A program made the position numbers and the translations under genes. Below the pieces are notes generated by a model, which did not search any database, was not told where the DNA came from, and saw only the letters and a list, made by a program, of their open reading frames with translations. From Blastobasis lacticolella (lineage: Eukaryota > Arthropoda > Insecta > Lepidoptera > Blastobasidae), in assembly GCA_905147135.1 (NCBI GenBank), contig LR990048.1:5378563-5442562 (forward strand): a DNA stretch of 64,000 bases, in the 5' to 3' direction. The number at the start of each line of letters is the position of its first letter. The stretch's first letter is position 1. Shown in pieces: positions 1-11,600 of this stretch.

Positions 1-1010
1 TTGAATTTTAGGAGGTTCGAGATTAATGTTCAAGTAATTTTGATTCGTAATAAATGTAGTAGTAAAAGTAACCAAAACCAACGAAGCTCGGACATTATGA
101 GGCTTAGGAGTTCGTAATAAATAAAAACAAATTTAAAAATGAGCGAGCGTAGCTAGCCTGAAATTTTTCAAATTTCAGCTCCAAAGACCAGGGGTGAATA
201 TGATGAATGCACATGACTCAGTGAGCGCAGAGAGATCGGCTGGGAATTTTGAGTATATTGGCCCTTAAACTACGAATTGTTTACACGGCTCGGGCGGCGG
301 CGTAATCAATGGAAATATGAGCGAGGGTAGCGAGGTTGAAATATTTGGTATGCTGGCCATTAAAACCAGAATTGATTTCACGGCGCGGGTAGTGCAATTC
401 TTAAAAAGATTAGCGAGTACCTACAGCAAGCTAGAATTTTCTTAAATTTTATTTCAAAAGAGTAAATGTAAGTCCATGTTACTCATTACTGAAGGAGCGC
501 AGCAAGCTCTGCTCGAAATTTATGGTATATTGACTCCTAAATTCTGAATTTATTGCGCTGCGTGGGCGATCCACACCGCACACCTATTTAAAGCGAGTGA
601 GCGAGCTTAGCGAGCTCTAATATATATGGTATATGTGCCTTTAAACTCCGAATTGATGACCTATATGGCGCGGGTAGTGTGTATATTTAAAAAATGAGCG
701 AGCTGCCGGGGTGAACATGATATCTAAATGTAACATAAACCCAGAACTTATTGTAAGTGTGCGCAGCGAGTTCGGCTTAGACTTTTTGGTATACGTATTC
801 GCTCTTAAAATCCGAATTTATCACACGGCGCAGGTATATAGCGTGTATATTTAAAAAATTAGTGAGCGCAGCAAGAACTTTGGCTAAAAACAGCTGGGGC
901 GAACTTATTAAAGTAACATACTAGAATGAGCGGGCTCAAAAGTCTTTGGTATTTTGGCTGTTAAAATCCGGATTGATCACACGGCGCAGGCGGTGTGAAA
1001 TGATTTCGGG
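1..1010. repeat. Degenerate tandem array upstream of the MKK gene
   Basis: Variants of a module recur: an AATGAGCGAGCG(T/C)AGC block (near 136, 225, 315, 410, 490, 592, 690, 755, 850 and 930), then an AT-rich stretch with 'GGTATATTGGC(C)CTTAAA', then 'CCGAATTGATCACACGGCGCGGG'-like text. Spacing is about 65-105 bp and copies are strongly diverged. No coding frame runs through it. It is probably an old satellite-like array or the decayed tails of one repeat family; the family is not recognised. Confidence 0.6.
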
Positions 1011-1506
1011 GTGGGGTTTGAACCGCCCTCACTACACTGTGATGTAAAGTGTTCTGTGATGTGGTCCTTTAGTTCAGGTTACTCTTCTGAGGCCTTTAGT
1101 ATCAACATAGCTGCCTCCTCCTGCCGTATATCGGTAACGTATATATTTTTATGATAATAAGTATCATTAGGCGCACCAGAAAATGTGCAAGGTTCCAGAT
1201 CCATAAAAATAAAAATAAACTTAAATTCTGAACTAAAACTACCTGACACCTGTCAAAAGTTGATTCTACCTACTGTGCGATAGGTATATTTTTGGATTTA
1301 TTTGTGATAATTATCGAAAAATAGACTAAATACGCTTAAAACTAGTATAAAATAAGTATATATAAGTTTGAGTTGTCTCACGGCATGTTAAACACTAGGA
1401 CAAAAGAGTACAAAGTTATTTAAAGAAAGGTAACCAAAAGACTGCTTGGCATAAAATTTTGGTATTTTCTGATCAATTTTCGGATTGTAGTTGATCCAAT
1501 CAAAAG

Positions 1507-2805
1507 ATGTCAGGACGGAAAAGACCCCCGCGTATTCCTTTGCCGATTGAAAATGAGCCAGTGAATGTGTAAGTACAACAGAAAATCTCTATTATAGGTA
1601 CATATTTGCTTCTCTTCTAGTTCAGTTTGTCAAACTCGTAAAGCAGTTGTGTCATTTCATCAGGAAGTTCAAAGTGAAATCAGTCTTGTTCCAAACAAAT
1701 TTTATCAATACAACATAATTCAGTACACCCTTTGAATTTTAACATATAAACAACAATTTCAGCACTCCACCAAGAAACTTGGACAAACAGACTACCATCA
1801 CAGTCGATGATAAGACATTCACAGTCCATGCTGATGACTTGGTGAAGATCTCTGACCTTGGGAGAGGTGCTTATGGCATTGTTGAAAAGATGTATCATAA
1901 GCCTAGTAACACTACCATGGCTGTTAAGGTGAGTGAATTCCAACATACACACCCTAATCCAGTAAATAAGTAGTACTGGTCTCCAGTTTGATGGTTTAAC
2001 ACAATTTAATGATACTTCATTATTACAGAGAATCACAGCTTGCTTCAACAATCAGTCTCTAGAGCTAAAACGGCTCCTAATGGATCTGGATGTATCTATG
2101 AGGGCTAGTGCATGTCCGTATACAGTGCATTTCTATGGTGCCATGTTCAGGGAAGGAGATGTGTGGATCTGTATGGAAGTCATGGATATGAGTCTTGATA
2201 AGTTCTACACAAAAGTGTTCAAGAACAATAGAAGCATACCAGAGAATATCCTTGGGAAAATTGTATTTTCAGTAGTCAGTGCCCTCCACTACCTGTATTC
2301 ACAGTTAAGAGTCATACACAGAGATGTGAAACCATCAAACATATTGATTAATAGGAAAGGTGAGGTTAAAATGTGTGACTTTGGCATTTCTGGTTATTTA
2401 GTTGATTCAGTTGCAAAAACTATTGATGCCGGTTGTAAGCCTTACATGGCCCCAGAAAGAATTGATCCCACAGGCAACCCAGGCCAGTATGACATCCGTA
2501 GCGATGTTTGGTCTCTCGGTATATCTATGATTGAGCTAGCTACTGGCAAGTTCCCATACAATACATGGGGAACTCCATTTGAACAGTTGAAACAAGTGGT
2601 AAAAGATGACCCGCCAAGACTTCCAAGTGGTCAATTTTCACCAGAATTTGAAGATTTAATTACAAAAACCTTGATGAAAGATAACAACAAGAGACCAAAC
2701 TACGATGCTCTGTTAGCTCATCCGTTTTGCCAAGAGCATAGTCAAAAAGATACAGATGTTGCATCATTTGTACAAGAAATACTAGACTTACCTGATGACT
2801 CCTAG
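1507..2805 (+). CDS. lic: Dual-specificity MAP kinase kinase, MKK3/MKK6 type (licorne orthologue)
   Basis: Three exons, 1507-1568, 1763-1928 and 2029-2805, joined at GT-AG sites with consistent phase, encode 334 aa, the same length as human MKK6. This kinase phosphorylates p38 on Thr and Tyr in stress and immune signalling in the cytoplasm. Residues 4-12 (RKRPPRIPL) resemble a MAPK docking site. Exon 2 carries the glycine loop GRGAYG and the ATP-binding lysine in AVK (K76). Exon 3 has HRDVKPSN (about 173-180), DFG (about 193) and the activation segment DSVAKTIDAG, with the two expected phosphosites at about S203 and T207. It ends with the family tail TDVASFVQEIL. The ATG at 1507 gives the docking motif and is the only sensible start. 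A poly(A) signal AATAAA lies at 3279-3284. All catalytic residues seen are intact. Confidence 0.93.
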
Positions 2806-3450
2806 TGACAGGATGATTTTATTGTATGTACCTATAAGTACAAGTGTTTAGTTACTAACAATAATGTAAATCATTATGAAAAATCGCAATTAAACTTTGT
2901 TATTAACAAATTAATTTATGTATGTATAACTAGTTTTGGAGAGGTCATACAAGGTTACATGAATTTAATTTGAAAAGGAAATTGGATATATGATGGCCCC
3001 ATTGTGTGATACAAATATGTAATGAAATGAAGAATTGAAATATGATACGTAATAGTCAGAAGTATATTTTTCTAAGAATACAAACTGTTGTGAATTGGTC
3101 TCCTGCACCAAAAAAGGCAGGAGTTCTTACTTATTGGCATGAGATATACTTGATTACTATTTCATTTTGTTTGTGACCCATTGAACTGCCTTAACTGGCA
3201 TGAACAAATAGAAATTGTATATTTGGTTAATAACCATGACTACTGAGTCTATATTGTACATCACAAATTAATTAATCTAATAAAATTATTTGTTTCAAAT
3301 TTTTTTTTTCTTTCTTTTGTGGTAGTAACTCCCCCTCTTGCCCAATCTACTCAGAATTTTAGCACATGTAAGTATCAAGTCTGTAAGGGATAACTATCAC
3401 CTCAACTAGAGCAGTGTAGTACTTATTCTTTGTAAAATAATGCAGACTTA
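2806..3450 (+). other. 3' UTR and intergenic AT-rich DNA after lic
   Basis: AT-rich sequence without a credible reading frame. It includes the likely 3' UTR of the kinase gene, with AATAAA at 3279, followed by a T-rich run at 3300-3312. I see no repeat family in it. Confidence 0.5.
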
Positions 3451-3689
3451 GATGGGGCCCAACCATCGTCTCATGGGCCCAAAACAAACTCACTTGCACG
3501 TGGTCAAACGGACGAGGCGAACCGGCTTTTACCTAACGGATTATGCGGGTCGGATGGTAGTCGCCGCACGTAAAAAGCCAATAAAAAGAAACAGCATGCC
3601 GAGGTCTGGTCAAAGTAATTCATTCCGTGTTAGGGCGTCGCCGGCACGCCCTACACCTGCGAAAAGAAGGGTAGGGCTACCCTGTCACG

Positions 3690-3895
3690 CGCGGGCAGGG
3701 CTAAAGACGATAGCGTATACCAGCAAGCTCCACTTCGCCACCTTAGACGTTGGCTCTGATTGGCCGGGACGTCGGTCCCGGGAACTGGCAGACCTACTTT
3801 ACAGGTGCCGCGTTCAGGTGGTATTCCTCCAGCAAATAATGGGGCGCGGTCTAAGTCCCAGTAGATCGAGTAGGGTTACAAGCTTGTATACATAG
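3690..3895 (+). mobile_element. RTE-clade LINE endonuclease, 5' fragment
   Basis: The plus-strand frame includes 'LHFATLDVGSDWPGRRSREL' and 'ADLLYRCRVQVVFLQQIMGR'. This matches the opening of RTE/BovB-like endonucleases, where the family has a (A)T-(L/W)NV-R(T/S)L start, a GRS-REL-(A)-(D/E) segment and an LQE(T/V) catalytic motif. Here the Glu of LQE is replaced (LQQ) and the following Trp-Lys is lost, so it is a dead relic. The upstream part of the open frame (3452-3690) has no recognisable domain. Confidence 0.6.
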
Positions 3896-3915
3896 CAAAT
3901 CGGTAGAAGGCAGGA

Positions 3916-4340
3916 ATGGGGTCGCTATATTTTAGTGTGCGACGAATTCCGGAACGGTATTTTGGAGGTGAGCAGAGCAAGCGATCAACTTTTAGAATTT
4001 GGGGGTCATATTTGACCACATACTGTCCTGGGCCACGCACAACGGTGAGCTCAGCCAGAAGGCATTTGCATCATTCCATACACTTGAACATATTGCAACA
4101 TTTCTTACCCTTTGAAACAAGGGTTCTGCTGGTAAATTCCCTCATTCTCCTGCTGCTGGACTTTGGGGACGTAGCCTATTTGGACCTCACCGAGGAACTT
4201 CCATAGGCTGCGGTAACTGCTTACCATCAGGCAGGCCGTAAGCTTGTTTGCCACTTTGGTGGTATATAAAAAAAAATCTTCTGTCTCGGTTGGAACGACT
4301 ACAGAATCTTACATCAGTTACGTGTTTGGGCTACGTAAGT
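3916..4340 (+). mobile_element. Non-LTR retrotransposon RT C-terminal relic, first part
   Basis: Two overlapping frames give 'GVIFDHILSWATHNGELSQK' then 'FETRVLLVNSLILLLLDFGD' and 'VAYLDLTEEL'. These are the post-catalytic RT thumb motifs of Jockey/CR1-type LINEs (LG(V/I)xxD..L.W..H.., then LLLPxLDY.D..Y.DLT). A frameshift lies near 4115. After a short SINE-like insert (4203-4275), '(F)LSRLERLQNL' continues at about 4277-4330. The element continues at 5276-5530. Confidence 0.6.
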
Positions 4341-4499
4341 TCAAAATTCTAAATTTATTTATTGATTAGGACATTAAATATCTCTTTCAATCGTCAAAAA
4401 GGAGGGGTAGGAAAGTAGGAAGGAAGCACACAGTGACACGCGCGACCCGGCCCCCACGCCACCGCCAGACAGACTTTTGAGTGAGCGTGCTTTACACAT

Positions 4500-4800
4500 G
4501 CTGCATGTGATAGGTAGCTGCTCCCACCCTACTCTATCCTATCCCTACCCTACCTCTAGCTTACCCCTACCATATTCTCCTACTGCCTTAACCCTACCCT
4601 ACCGCTACCTTACCCCTACCCTACCACTATCTTACCCCTACGTTACCACTATCCTACCCCTACCCTACCACTATCTTACCCCTACCCTACCGCTATCCTA
4701 CCCCTACCCTACCACTATCTTACCCCTACCCTACCACTATCTTACCCCTACCCTACCCCTACTTTAACTACTACCCTACCCCTACCCAACCGCAGACAGA
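4500..4800 (+). repeat. CCCTACC-rich minisatellite, about 22-bp unit
   Basis: About 290 bp of pyrimidine-rich tandem copies of the type 'CTTACCCCTACCCTACCACTAT', with alternating ACCACTATC and ACCGCTATC variants. The insect telomere repeat is TTAGG/CCTAA, which this is not. It lies inside the split LINE relic 3916-5530, so it expanded or inserted after the LINE arrived. Confidence 0.8.
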
Positions 4801-4988
4801 AGTCACTATGTGTGGGAAACGAAGGAAATTTAACGCCGCTTCCAAGGTGGTTCTCCGTGGGGGAAAGAAACGGCAAGAAACCCACAGAGCCTACGTGAAT
4901 TCTTCTTTTTTTTAACATGTCTCATGTACCAATACATTATTTGTGCTATATACTATCTTAAAAGTAAATACCTGTATAGAACAGCAGT

Positions 4989-5276
4989 TCAGTCCCATGG
5001 ACTTTTGTCATTTTCATATTCAGATATACTATAATAACTTTTATTACATAATTTGATTTTTATAGTGGCTTTAAATTGATTCAATGATAAATTCTGTATA
5101 TCTGTTGGAACCTTATTATAAAAGCGTACACATTGACCCACAAATGATTTGTGGACTTTGGCCAGACGACAAGAACCAGTAATAAGTTTATCTTTATTTC
5201 TACTATGAACATCACTGTTCTTCATGAACAAGTGTATATGTTTATGAACATACATCAAGTTCGAATATAGGCGCAA
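4989..5276 (-). mobile_element. LINE RT C-terminal fragment (minus strand)
   Basis: A 95-codon minus frame contains 'FVGQCVRFYNKVPTDIQ' followed by 'KLCNKSYYSISEYEND'. This is the far C-terminus found in many insect Jockey/Daphne-like LINE polymerases (F.G.CIRFYNK(I/L)P then the K.L.K.YY...(D/E)Y..D..(A/P)W ending). It lies head-on to, and immediately beside, the plus-strand LINE remnant at 5276-5530, so two different LINE tails abut here. Confidence 0.65.
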
Positions 5277-5560
5277 GTTAAATTGGCTTCCTATACGGCG
5301 ACAAAGAGAGCGTCGTATACTGTATTGTTTAACGCACTTTTTAATCCCGCCGCTCCTCTGTTCTTCAGCGCGATGTTCAGCTTCTGTCCTTCTGCTTACA
5401 ACTCGGCTGGTAACGGAAAGTCGTTCCGAGTATTAGCTGCGCGTATGTGGAACGCAATACCGGAAGACCTTCGAATGCTCGCACGGCATGTTCCTTCAAA
5501 GAACTTGTGAAGAAACACTTCCTCGGCAATAAATAGTACTGTATTTTTATGGGTTTCAAT
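5276..5560 (+). mobile_element. Non-LTR retrotransposon RT C-terminal relic, second part
   Basis: Plus-strand frames give 'KLNWLPIRRQRERRILYCL', 'NALFNPAAPLFF', 'NSAGNGKSFRVLAARMWNAI' and 'PEDLRM', with several frameshifts. This is the end of a Jockey/CR1-type polymerase (LNWLPI.RR...H.L..L(Y/F)..LFNP..P.YL then G...FRV....WN.(I/L)P..(L/I)R). It probably continues the copy seen at 3916-4340, split by later insertions. Confidence 0.6.
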
Positions 5561-7380
5561 TTATTTAAATTAAATATATTCTTTTAGGTTAAGGAAATAT
5601 ACTTGGATTCTATTGTATATTATTTGCCTATACTCTTATTGCCACCACCGCTCGTTAAAGCTCCTTTCGGCTTATCTAAGGTTAGCTGTAAGTAATCCCA
5701 TTGTGGGATAAGCCCTCCTTTGCAATCTGTTTCATATTACTTTTGTCATATAGTCCTAAGGTATTTAATACAATAAACAGTTAACATACATACTTTCCCA
5801 TCCGAAATCCCGCTGGCACACCCCATACTCTCTCATTTATCTTTGCTGATACAGCTGGTGGCATGTAGTTTGAATGTAGTCACCACTACATTCAAACAAA
5901 GTTTCAAAATAATCCGTCCATCTTTGTAACATACTGTTACGTGCTATGGTTTGTAAGTTAAGAGTAAAACTAGATAGGTTCCGAAGGTTTATTCTCTTCC
6001 AAGGTTTTTACTAATTCCACGTCAAGCTGATCTTCCGCAATCGCAGGTCTCTCGTAGTCCGTAGGTATCGCCGAAGTCGTAGGATGACGCAGGTATTCGC
6101 AAGTTATCGCTCTGTATTCGCTTCGAAGTTACCTCTCCGGTAGTCTAAACTGTAGCCGTATTCACAATGATTCGAAACCGTTTCCGAACGATTCGACATG
6201 AAATCGTGAGCGGCGTTATTTAGAATCCCGATAGATTCCACGGAAACTCTACTCTCTATAACATATGAAAATTTCATCAAAATGAACTGAAACCACATTT
6301 TCCTAAGAACTTAGACAGCCGAGAGTAAAGTAACTATAGACCTTATGTTCCAGAACATAAGGTTCATTCTGGCTTACCGCACTTATTAGGATGCCATAAG
6401 TTAAGGCGCGCGCGAGTGTTTTCGAATGCGACAATACTTTCCACATCTGTCACTAAGATACCATGTTCTCCCTTATCCCATTAATTCCCGTAGTTTCCGA
6501 TACTCTCCGTAACAAACGAACCCGTTTCCCGAACAGTTTCTAATTTTCCCGGAAATTGTTGGAAAGTTTCTTCATATACTCTTCTTTTACAATAAACTGT
6601 TTTTATATTAGTACTATGATTATAGAGCGATGAAAAGGTTAGCAGACAGGAGAGAACAGTGGCGATTGCTCCATCGACAAGACTCTTAACTCTTATGATG
6701 ATGACCTATGAAAAAAAAAGTTACTTATTCTTGGCATACTTAAATTTTATTTTTGTAAAGTTGTCAAAAGTACCCTTCTTTTTAAATTAAATAGATAGAC
6801 CATTCCTAACGAGCAGCAAGTGCTAATTAATAAAATGCTTGTAACAATTAAAATAATTTAATAAAAATAATGTCACCCTAAAAAAATAAGTACAAAATGT
6901 TATACAACTCTATTAGGTACATCATAAGTACTTATGTCACACTTTCTCTTAGCATAAAGTTATTCCTGCATTGGCTTCGTTGAGGTAAATTCATATAAAA
7001 TCCTTTATAAACTATCCTAAGCGTAATTGACTAGAGATAACATTTCAGAATGGCGAATTCATTCCAAGTTTAGTGCCGAAGTCTAGTCTCGCTCTGCGTT
7101 GGTTTCGCGCGTCGACCCTGCGAACAAACGAACAACTGTTAGTCGAAACACAACCTTATTATAATTATGGAAGGGATCAGAGTTGACTGTTTAAATCTAT
7201 TGACAAATGAGCTGAGCCCAGCCGATCCATACTGGTGCAAGCTCATTTTATACTGGCGGTGGATAGGATGATGTCCTGACTGCTGCCTTATGTACAAGCT
7301 TGACAATCATGATTGACTGTCTGCGGGGGCTTTTAAACGTATATTAGTGGCAGTTACCGGTGCCCGGTAAATAAATAATC
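5561..7380. other. Gene-free stretch without recognised elements
   Basis: I find no supportable gene. It contains AT-rich blocks and a moderately GC-rich block at about 5935-6560 that starts TGTTACGTG and may be an unrecognised repeat. There is no LTR pair, RT motif or tRNA-like promoter that I can point to. Confidence 0.4.
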
Positions 7381-7604
7381 GTGGACAAATTCACACAGCG
7401 CCATCTAGCCCCAAAGTAAGCAAAGCTTGTGTTATGGGTGCTAGATAACTGATAAACTACTTATATACTTTTAAATACATACTTATTATACATAGAACAC
7501 CCAGACTCGTAACAACATTAAAATTCATCATTTCGATTTCTGCCCGGCCGGGAATCGAACCCGGGACCTCTTGCGTGGCAGACCACTGAACCACTGAGGT
7601 CGTC
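7381..7604 (-). mobile_element. tRNA-derived SINE (family A), minus strand, near full length
   Basis: Read on the minus strand it carries a tRNA-like head with a B box GGTTCGATTCC, a body ending in a 'ATGATGAATTTTAA' block, and a tail with 'GGGGCTAGATGGCGCTGTGT'. The head is damaged, with a 13-bp stretch shortened between the A and B boxes. Seven more copies lie in the window (8057-8281, 26284-26527, 32167-32405, 40534-40775, 42104-42345, 48208-48648, 59524-59763), which defines the family boundaries. Confidence 0.85.
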
Positions 7605-8056
7605 AACTTATCTACTTGGCTTCCACTAAGGTTGTAGAAAAACAACTGTGACTGACATTCGATCTCATGTTTCAATAGAAAAATACAAAAGAATTGACCA
7701 CGCCATCGACAATAGATACTGAATGTGGCGCAAAAAGGAACTAACGTGCCGACAATAGGGAAACTATACTGAAGAAGACCACTGACGCCCCAATCTCTGC
7801 CATTGTTATCGTTGCCGCGCTCTGTTTTAACCCAAGACGAGAAGATAGGTGTGTAGTAAGTTTGACGAGTGAATCTGTATATGTATATCTGCCTGTGGCA
7901 TCGTAGCTCCCGAGCGGATGGACCGATTCCACAGCGGTTTTCATTACTTAATAGCCAATTTAATCGAGATAGTTCGTAGCTTTGTTTCATTAAAATCGGT
8001 ACAGTAGTTTAGGAAATATTTGAGTATAGTGTACTCGTATACTTAAGTAAATAAAT

Positions 8057-8281
8057 CCTTGAACAATTTACACAGCGCCATCTAGACCCATAGTAAGCAA
8101 AGCTCGTGTTATGGTGCTAGACAACTGTTAAACTACGTATATATTTTTAAATATACAATTATTATACATATAACACCCAGCCCCGTAACAGAAATTAAAA
8201 TTAATAATTTCTGCCAGGCCGGTAACCGAACTTGGGACCTGGCGTGGCCGACCGGCATGTTAACCACTGAACCAATCAGCA
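8057..8281 (-). mobile_element. tRNA-derived SINE (family A), minus strand, diverged
   Basis: Same order of parts as the copy at 7381-7604 but with more substitutions (B box GGTTACC instead of GGTTCGATTCC). Its head end runs into the MITE at 8279. It would lie in or just past the 3' UTR of the TMEM94 orthologue. Confidence 0.8.
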
Positions 8282-8409
8282 GCGACACCGCCGATCTCCA
8301 ATACCATGATACCACCCTCTGGAATGACGTCACAGAATATCCGAAATGCATTATGTGACGTCATTGCAGAGGATTATATAATGCTAATGGAGATCGGCGG
8401 TGCCGCTGC
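8279..8409. mobile_element. Small inverted-repeat MITE abutting the TMEM94 stop codon
   Basis: Left arm 'GCAGCGACACCGCCGATCTC' (from 8279) pairs with a right arm ending 'GAGATCGGCGGTGCCGCTGC' at about 8409. A shorter internal inverted pair TGACGTCA lies in each half. A relative with the same terminal sequence is at 35518-35677. It lies 46 bp downstream of the predicted TMEM94 stop. Confidence 0.75.
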
Positions 8410-8455
8410 AGGTCGTTATTTGGTCTGTCGGTTACATAACCGACGGGTTTGGGTG

Positions 8456-8684
8456 TTATATTGTCTTTTCTATAGGCACCCACTTGATTTCCTGCCACTT
8501 GATGAGCTCGTTGATGGCCAAGGCCAGGGCTGGGGCCAACGCGTACGCGACAGCCAGAGGCGCCGGCACTTTGAAGGCAAGGGCGGCCGAGGCGGAGCCC
8601 CACGGCGCTCGCAACGCCGTCGAGGTAGGCCCCGCAGACGATAGCCCTACGAGTAACGAGCTGCCTACGGCTTGGATTATCACC
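8456..8684 (-). CDS. TMEM94: TMEM94 last exon
   Basis: Encodes VIIQAVGSSLLVGLSSAGPT, then APWGSASAALAFKVPAPLAV and the final helix YALAPALALAINELIKWQEI, ending KWVPIEKTI and stop. Vertebrate TMEM94 ends with ...VVTNEIVKLHEI(R) plus about 25 more residues; here the tail after QEI is only about 10 residues. A MITE starts 46 bp after the stop. I saw no AATAAA on this strand in the next 400 bp. Confidence 0.9.
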
Positions 8685-11600
8685 CTGCAAAGGTTATAAG
8701 AATAAATAAATTATTATTTCAGAATCCATATTTTATTAGATGGTAGGTGAATGAATGTTCATTCAATTTACCATGAACAATAGATATAATAACAATGTCA
8801 AATGTCATCTTGGCGTTGATGTCCCGGTTGTGGTCCCGAGAATGAGGGCCCGGGGTCCGTCTTGACCATTATCCAGGATTTGGCGATCAGGTAATTACCT
8901 CCATGACCCTGCTACCAGGGGAACCTGACCAGATTGCATCATGGTTACACATTCAGCCGCTTGAATGCTGATGACATTAATGTTCAGATAACACACGTTC
9001 ATGAAACCAATACAATGTTGGAAATGGTTAATTGTCAGAGTGATTAACAACTACAACGGGAATGCACTTACAACACGACCACGGCTGCGGACCACACTCT
9101 GTTCGTCCAGAAGCCCCTCTGCCAAATAGACGAGAGCCGATGCACAAACGACAGCGAGATCACAACTGTAAACGATATAATTCAAATGTAATCGAATGCT
9201 AGGGGAGGAAGGTCTAAAGAGTTAAGTGGTAATGGTACACTTTCATTGTTACCACAAAACACGGTTTTTATTTTGCTTTGAGATGGAGGGAATCATCATC
9301 ATCATCATCACAGCCCATAACAGTCCACTGCAGGACTTAGGGCCTCTCCCACAAAAAGGGAGGTTATTGCCATAATCTCCACGCTTGGCAGGCGGGTTGG
9401 AGATCGCAGTGTTATAATATAACAATGGAAAATGCTGCTGCCCATTTTCCAGTCTACGGAGGCGCTTAGATCTTTTGCCTCGAAAACATTAGTCGCCTTG
9501 TACGACACCCACGAGTGTAAGAGGTTGGTGCTATTCTACTCTGCCGGACACCACACGGCCGTCTGCCGGACGGGAATCGCGAGTCCATAAAGTCCACGAG
9601 AAGGTGGGGACGGCACTGGCGAGTAGTCTGTTGTCAAAATACGTGTGCATTCGTGGCATTGGTCAGAATCAAACCCTCAACGTCGACGGTTGGATTTCAA
9701 TAAATAAACCGGCGTTATTTTTACAGTGTGATAACCTTACTCGCCAGTGACGTCAAGTGATGAGCAAAAATGCGTTAGATAAAATCATAAAGAAACGTAC
9801 AGAGACTAATAGGAAAAGGATCACCATAAAAATAATAACAATCAACATGGCGTTAATGTCCCGGATGTGCTCTCTAGCAGGAGGGCCCGGGGTCCGCCTT
9901 GACCATGATACAGAATTAGGCAGATCAGGTTATTACAGTGAAGCACTGCCGTGACCCTGCTACCAGGGGAACCTGACCAGATTGGATCACAGTTACACAT
10001 TCAGTCGTATACAAGTGCAGGTTTCATCACGATGTTTTCCCTCACCGTAAGAGCATCATCACAGCCCGTAACAGTCCACTGCAGGACTTAGGGCCTCTCC
10101 CACGAAAGGGGAGGTTATTGCTATAATCTCCACGCTTGGCAGGCGGGTTGGAGATCGCAGAGTTCAAATATAACAATGGAAAGTGCTGCTGCCCATTTTC
10201 CAAACTACGGAGACTCTTTATCTTTTGCCTCGAAAATATTAGTCGCCTTGTACGACACCCATGGGTGTAAGGGGTTGGTGCTATTCTACTCTGCCGGTCA
10301 CCACACGGCAATAAGAGCATAATTAAGCAAATCAAGAGAGAAATTGGTACTTGGCGGCAGTGGGATTCGAACCCGCTACCTCTCGCTTACGAGTCGGATA
10401 ACTTTACCAACGGCTACCATATCTCGTATGAAATATATACCCTCTGAGTAGCAATAATGATGTAAATACTCACTCAAATGTGCAGTGATAAGAGCGAGGG
10501 TGATATGTTGAGCCAGGTAGTAACCGTCGTAGAAGACGTCGCCCCAGCCGTGCCAGGATCGAGTCTCCAGGTTTAGGTCCGGTGGCGCCGGGCCCGTGTT
10601 CATCGGGTACACGATCCAGCAGTCCGTAGCGTTGGTGGCCGCGGCAATTTGCTCACAGAACGAGCGCAGAGTCAACCCGTAGAGGGTGAGCACGAATATG
10701 AGGGACGGAAGGAACTTGCACGCGTAGCACCAGAACACGAACAACGCCATCTGGTGGGTGTTTGTTTGGAACATGGTTTAGTTGCAACTTAAAAGAATAA
10801 ACTTGAAATAATAATTTTTACATCTGGGTTTTGTCTAAATCCTTTTTTATCTGATATATTGGAAAAAAAATATGGGTGTTATTCGATTTTAGACGATAAT
10901 TTGGGAATAAAGTACTATTGAGCCCTAGGGATAATATGACGTTTCGTATACGACGGAACTTCCATACCCATCCATATGCTTTGCTCCGGAACACGGCGCA
11001 AGCCGTTTGACGGTGCGACTTACGACCAATAACAAAATATAAGGATAAGCGCTAGGACGATGATGATGATGATTTCGACGCAGTTGCATGCGTCATGGTC
11101 GCGTGCTACGATACCTTGTAGTGCACGGCGAGGTGGTTGGTGGCGGCGCGGCTGGCGGCGGCGGGCAGCGGCGGCGCGAAGGCCAGCGCGGCCGCCAGCG
11201 CCGGCGCCGCCGCCAGCGACAGCCCCGGCGGCAGGCCCCGCCCCGGCGCGTGCTACGATACCTTGTAGTGCACGGCGAGGTGGTTGGTGGCGGCGCGGCT
11301 GGCGGCGGCGGGCAGCGGCGGCGCGAAGGCCAGCGCGGCCGCCAGCGCCGGCGCCGCCGCCAGCGACAGCCCCGGCGGCAGGCCCCGCCCCGGCGCGTGC
11401 TACGATACCTTGTAGTGCACGGCGAGGTGGTTGGTGGCGGCGCGGCTGGCGGCGGCGGGCAGCGGCGGCGCGAAGGCCAGCGCGGCCGCCAGCGCCGGCG
11501 CCGCCGCCAGCGACAGCCCCGGCGGCAGGCCCCGCCCCGGCGCGTGCTACGATACCTTGTAGTGCACGGCGAGGTGGTTGGTGGCGGCGCGGCTGGCGGC

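Noticed and set aside
4477..4767. 96-codon Pro/Leu/Tyr-rich open frame
   Set aside because: It is entirely the minisatellite.
4500..4800. Telomere-like repeat
   Set aside because: The unit is CCCTACC/ACCACTATC with a period of about 22 bp, not CCTAA, and it lies inside old LINE debris.
5935..6605. Possible LTR starting TGTTACGTG
   Set aside because: No second copy, no CA end at a convincing place, no primer-binding site and no pol frame nearby.
8306..8699. Overlapping 99-112-codon open frames on both strands
   Set aside because: They are shadows of the last TMEM94 exon, which matches the family in the minus frame ending at 8456.
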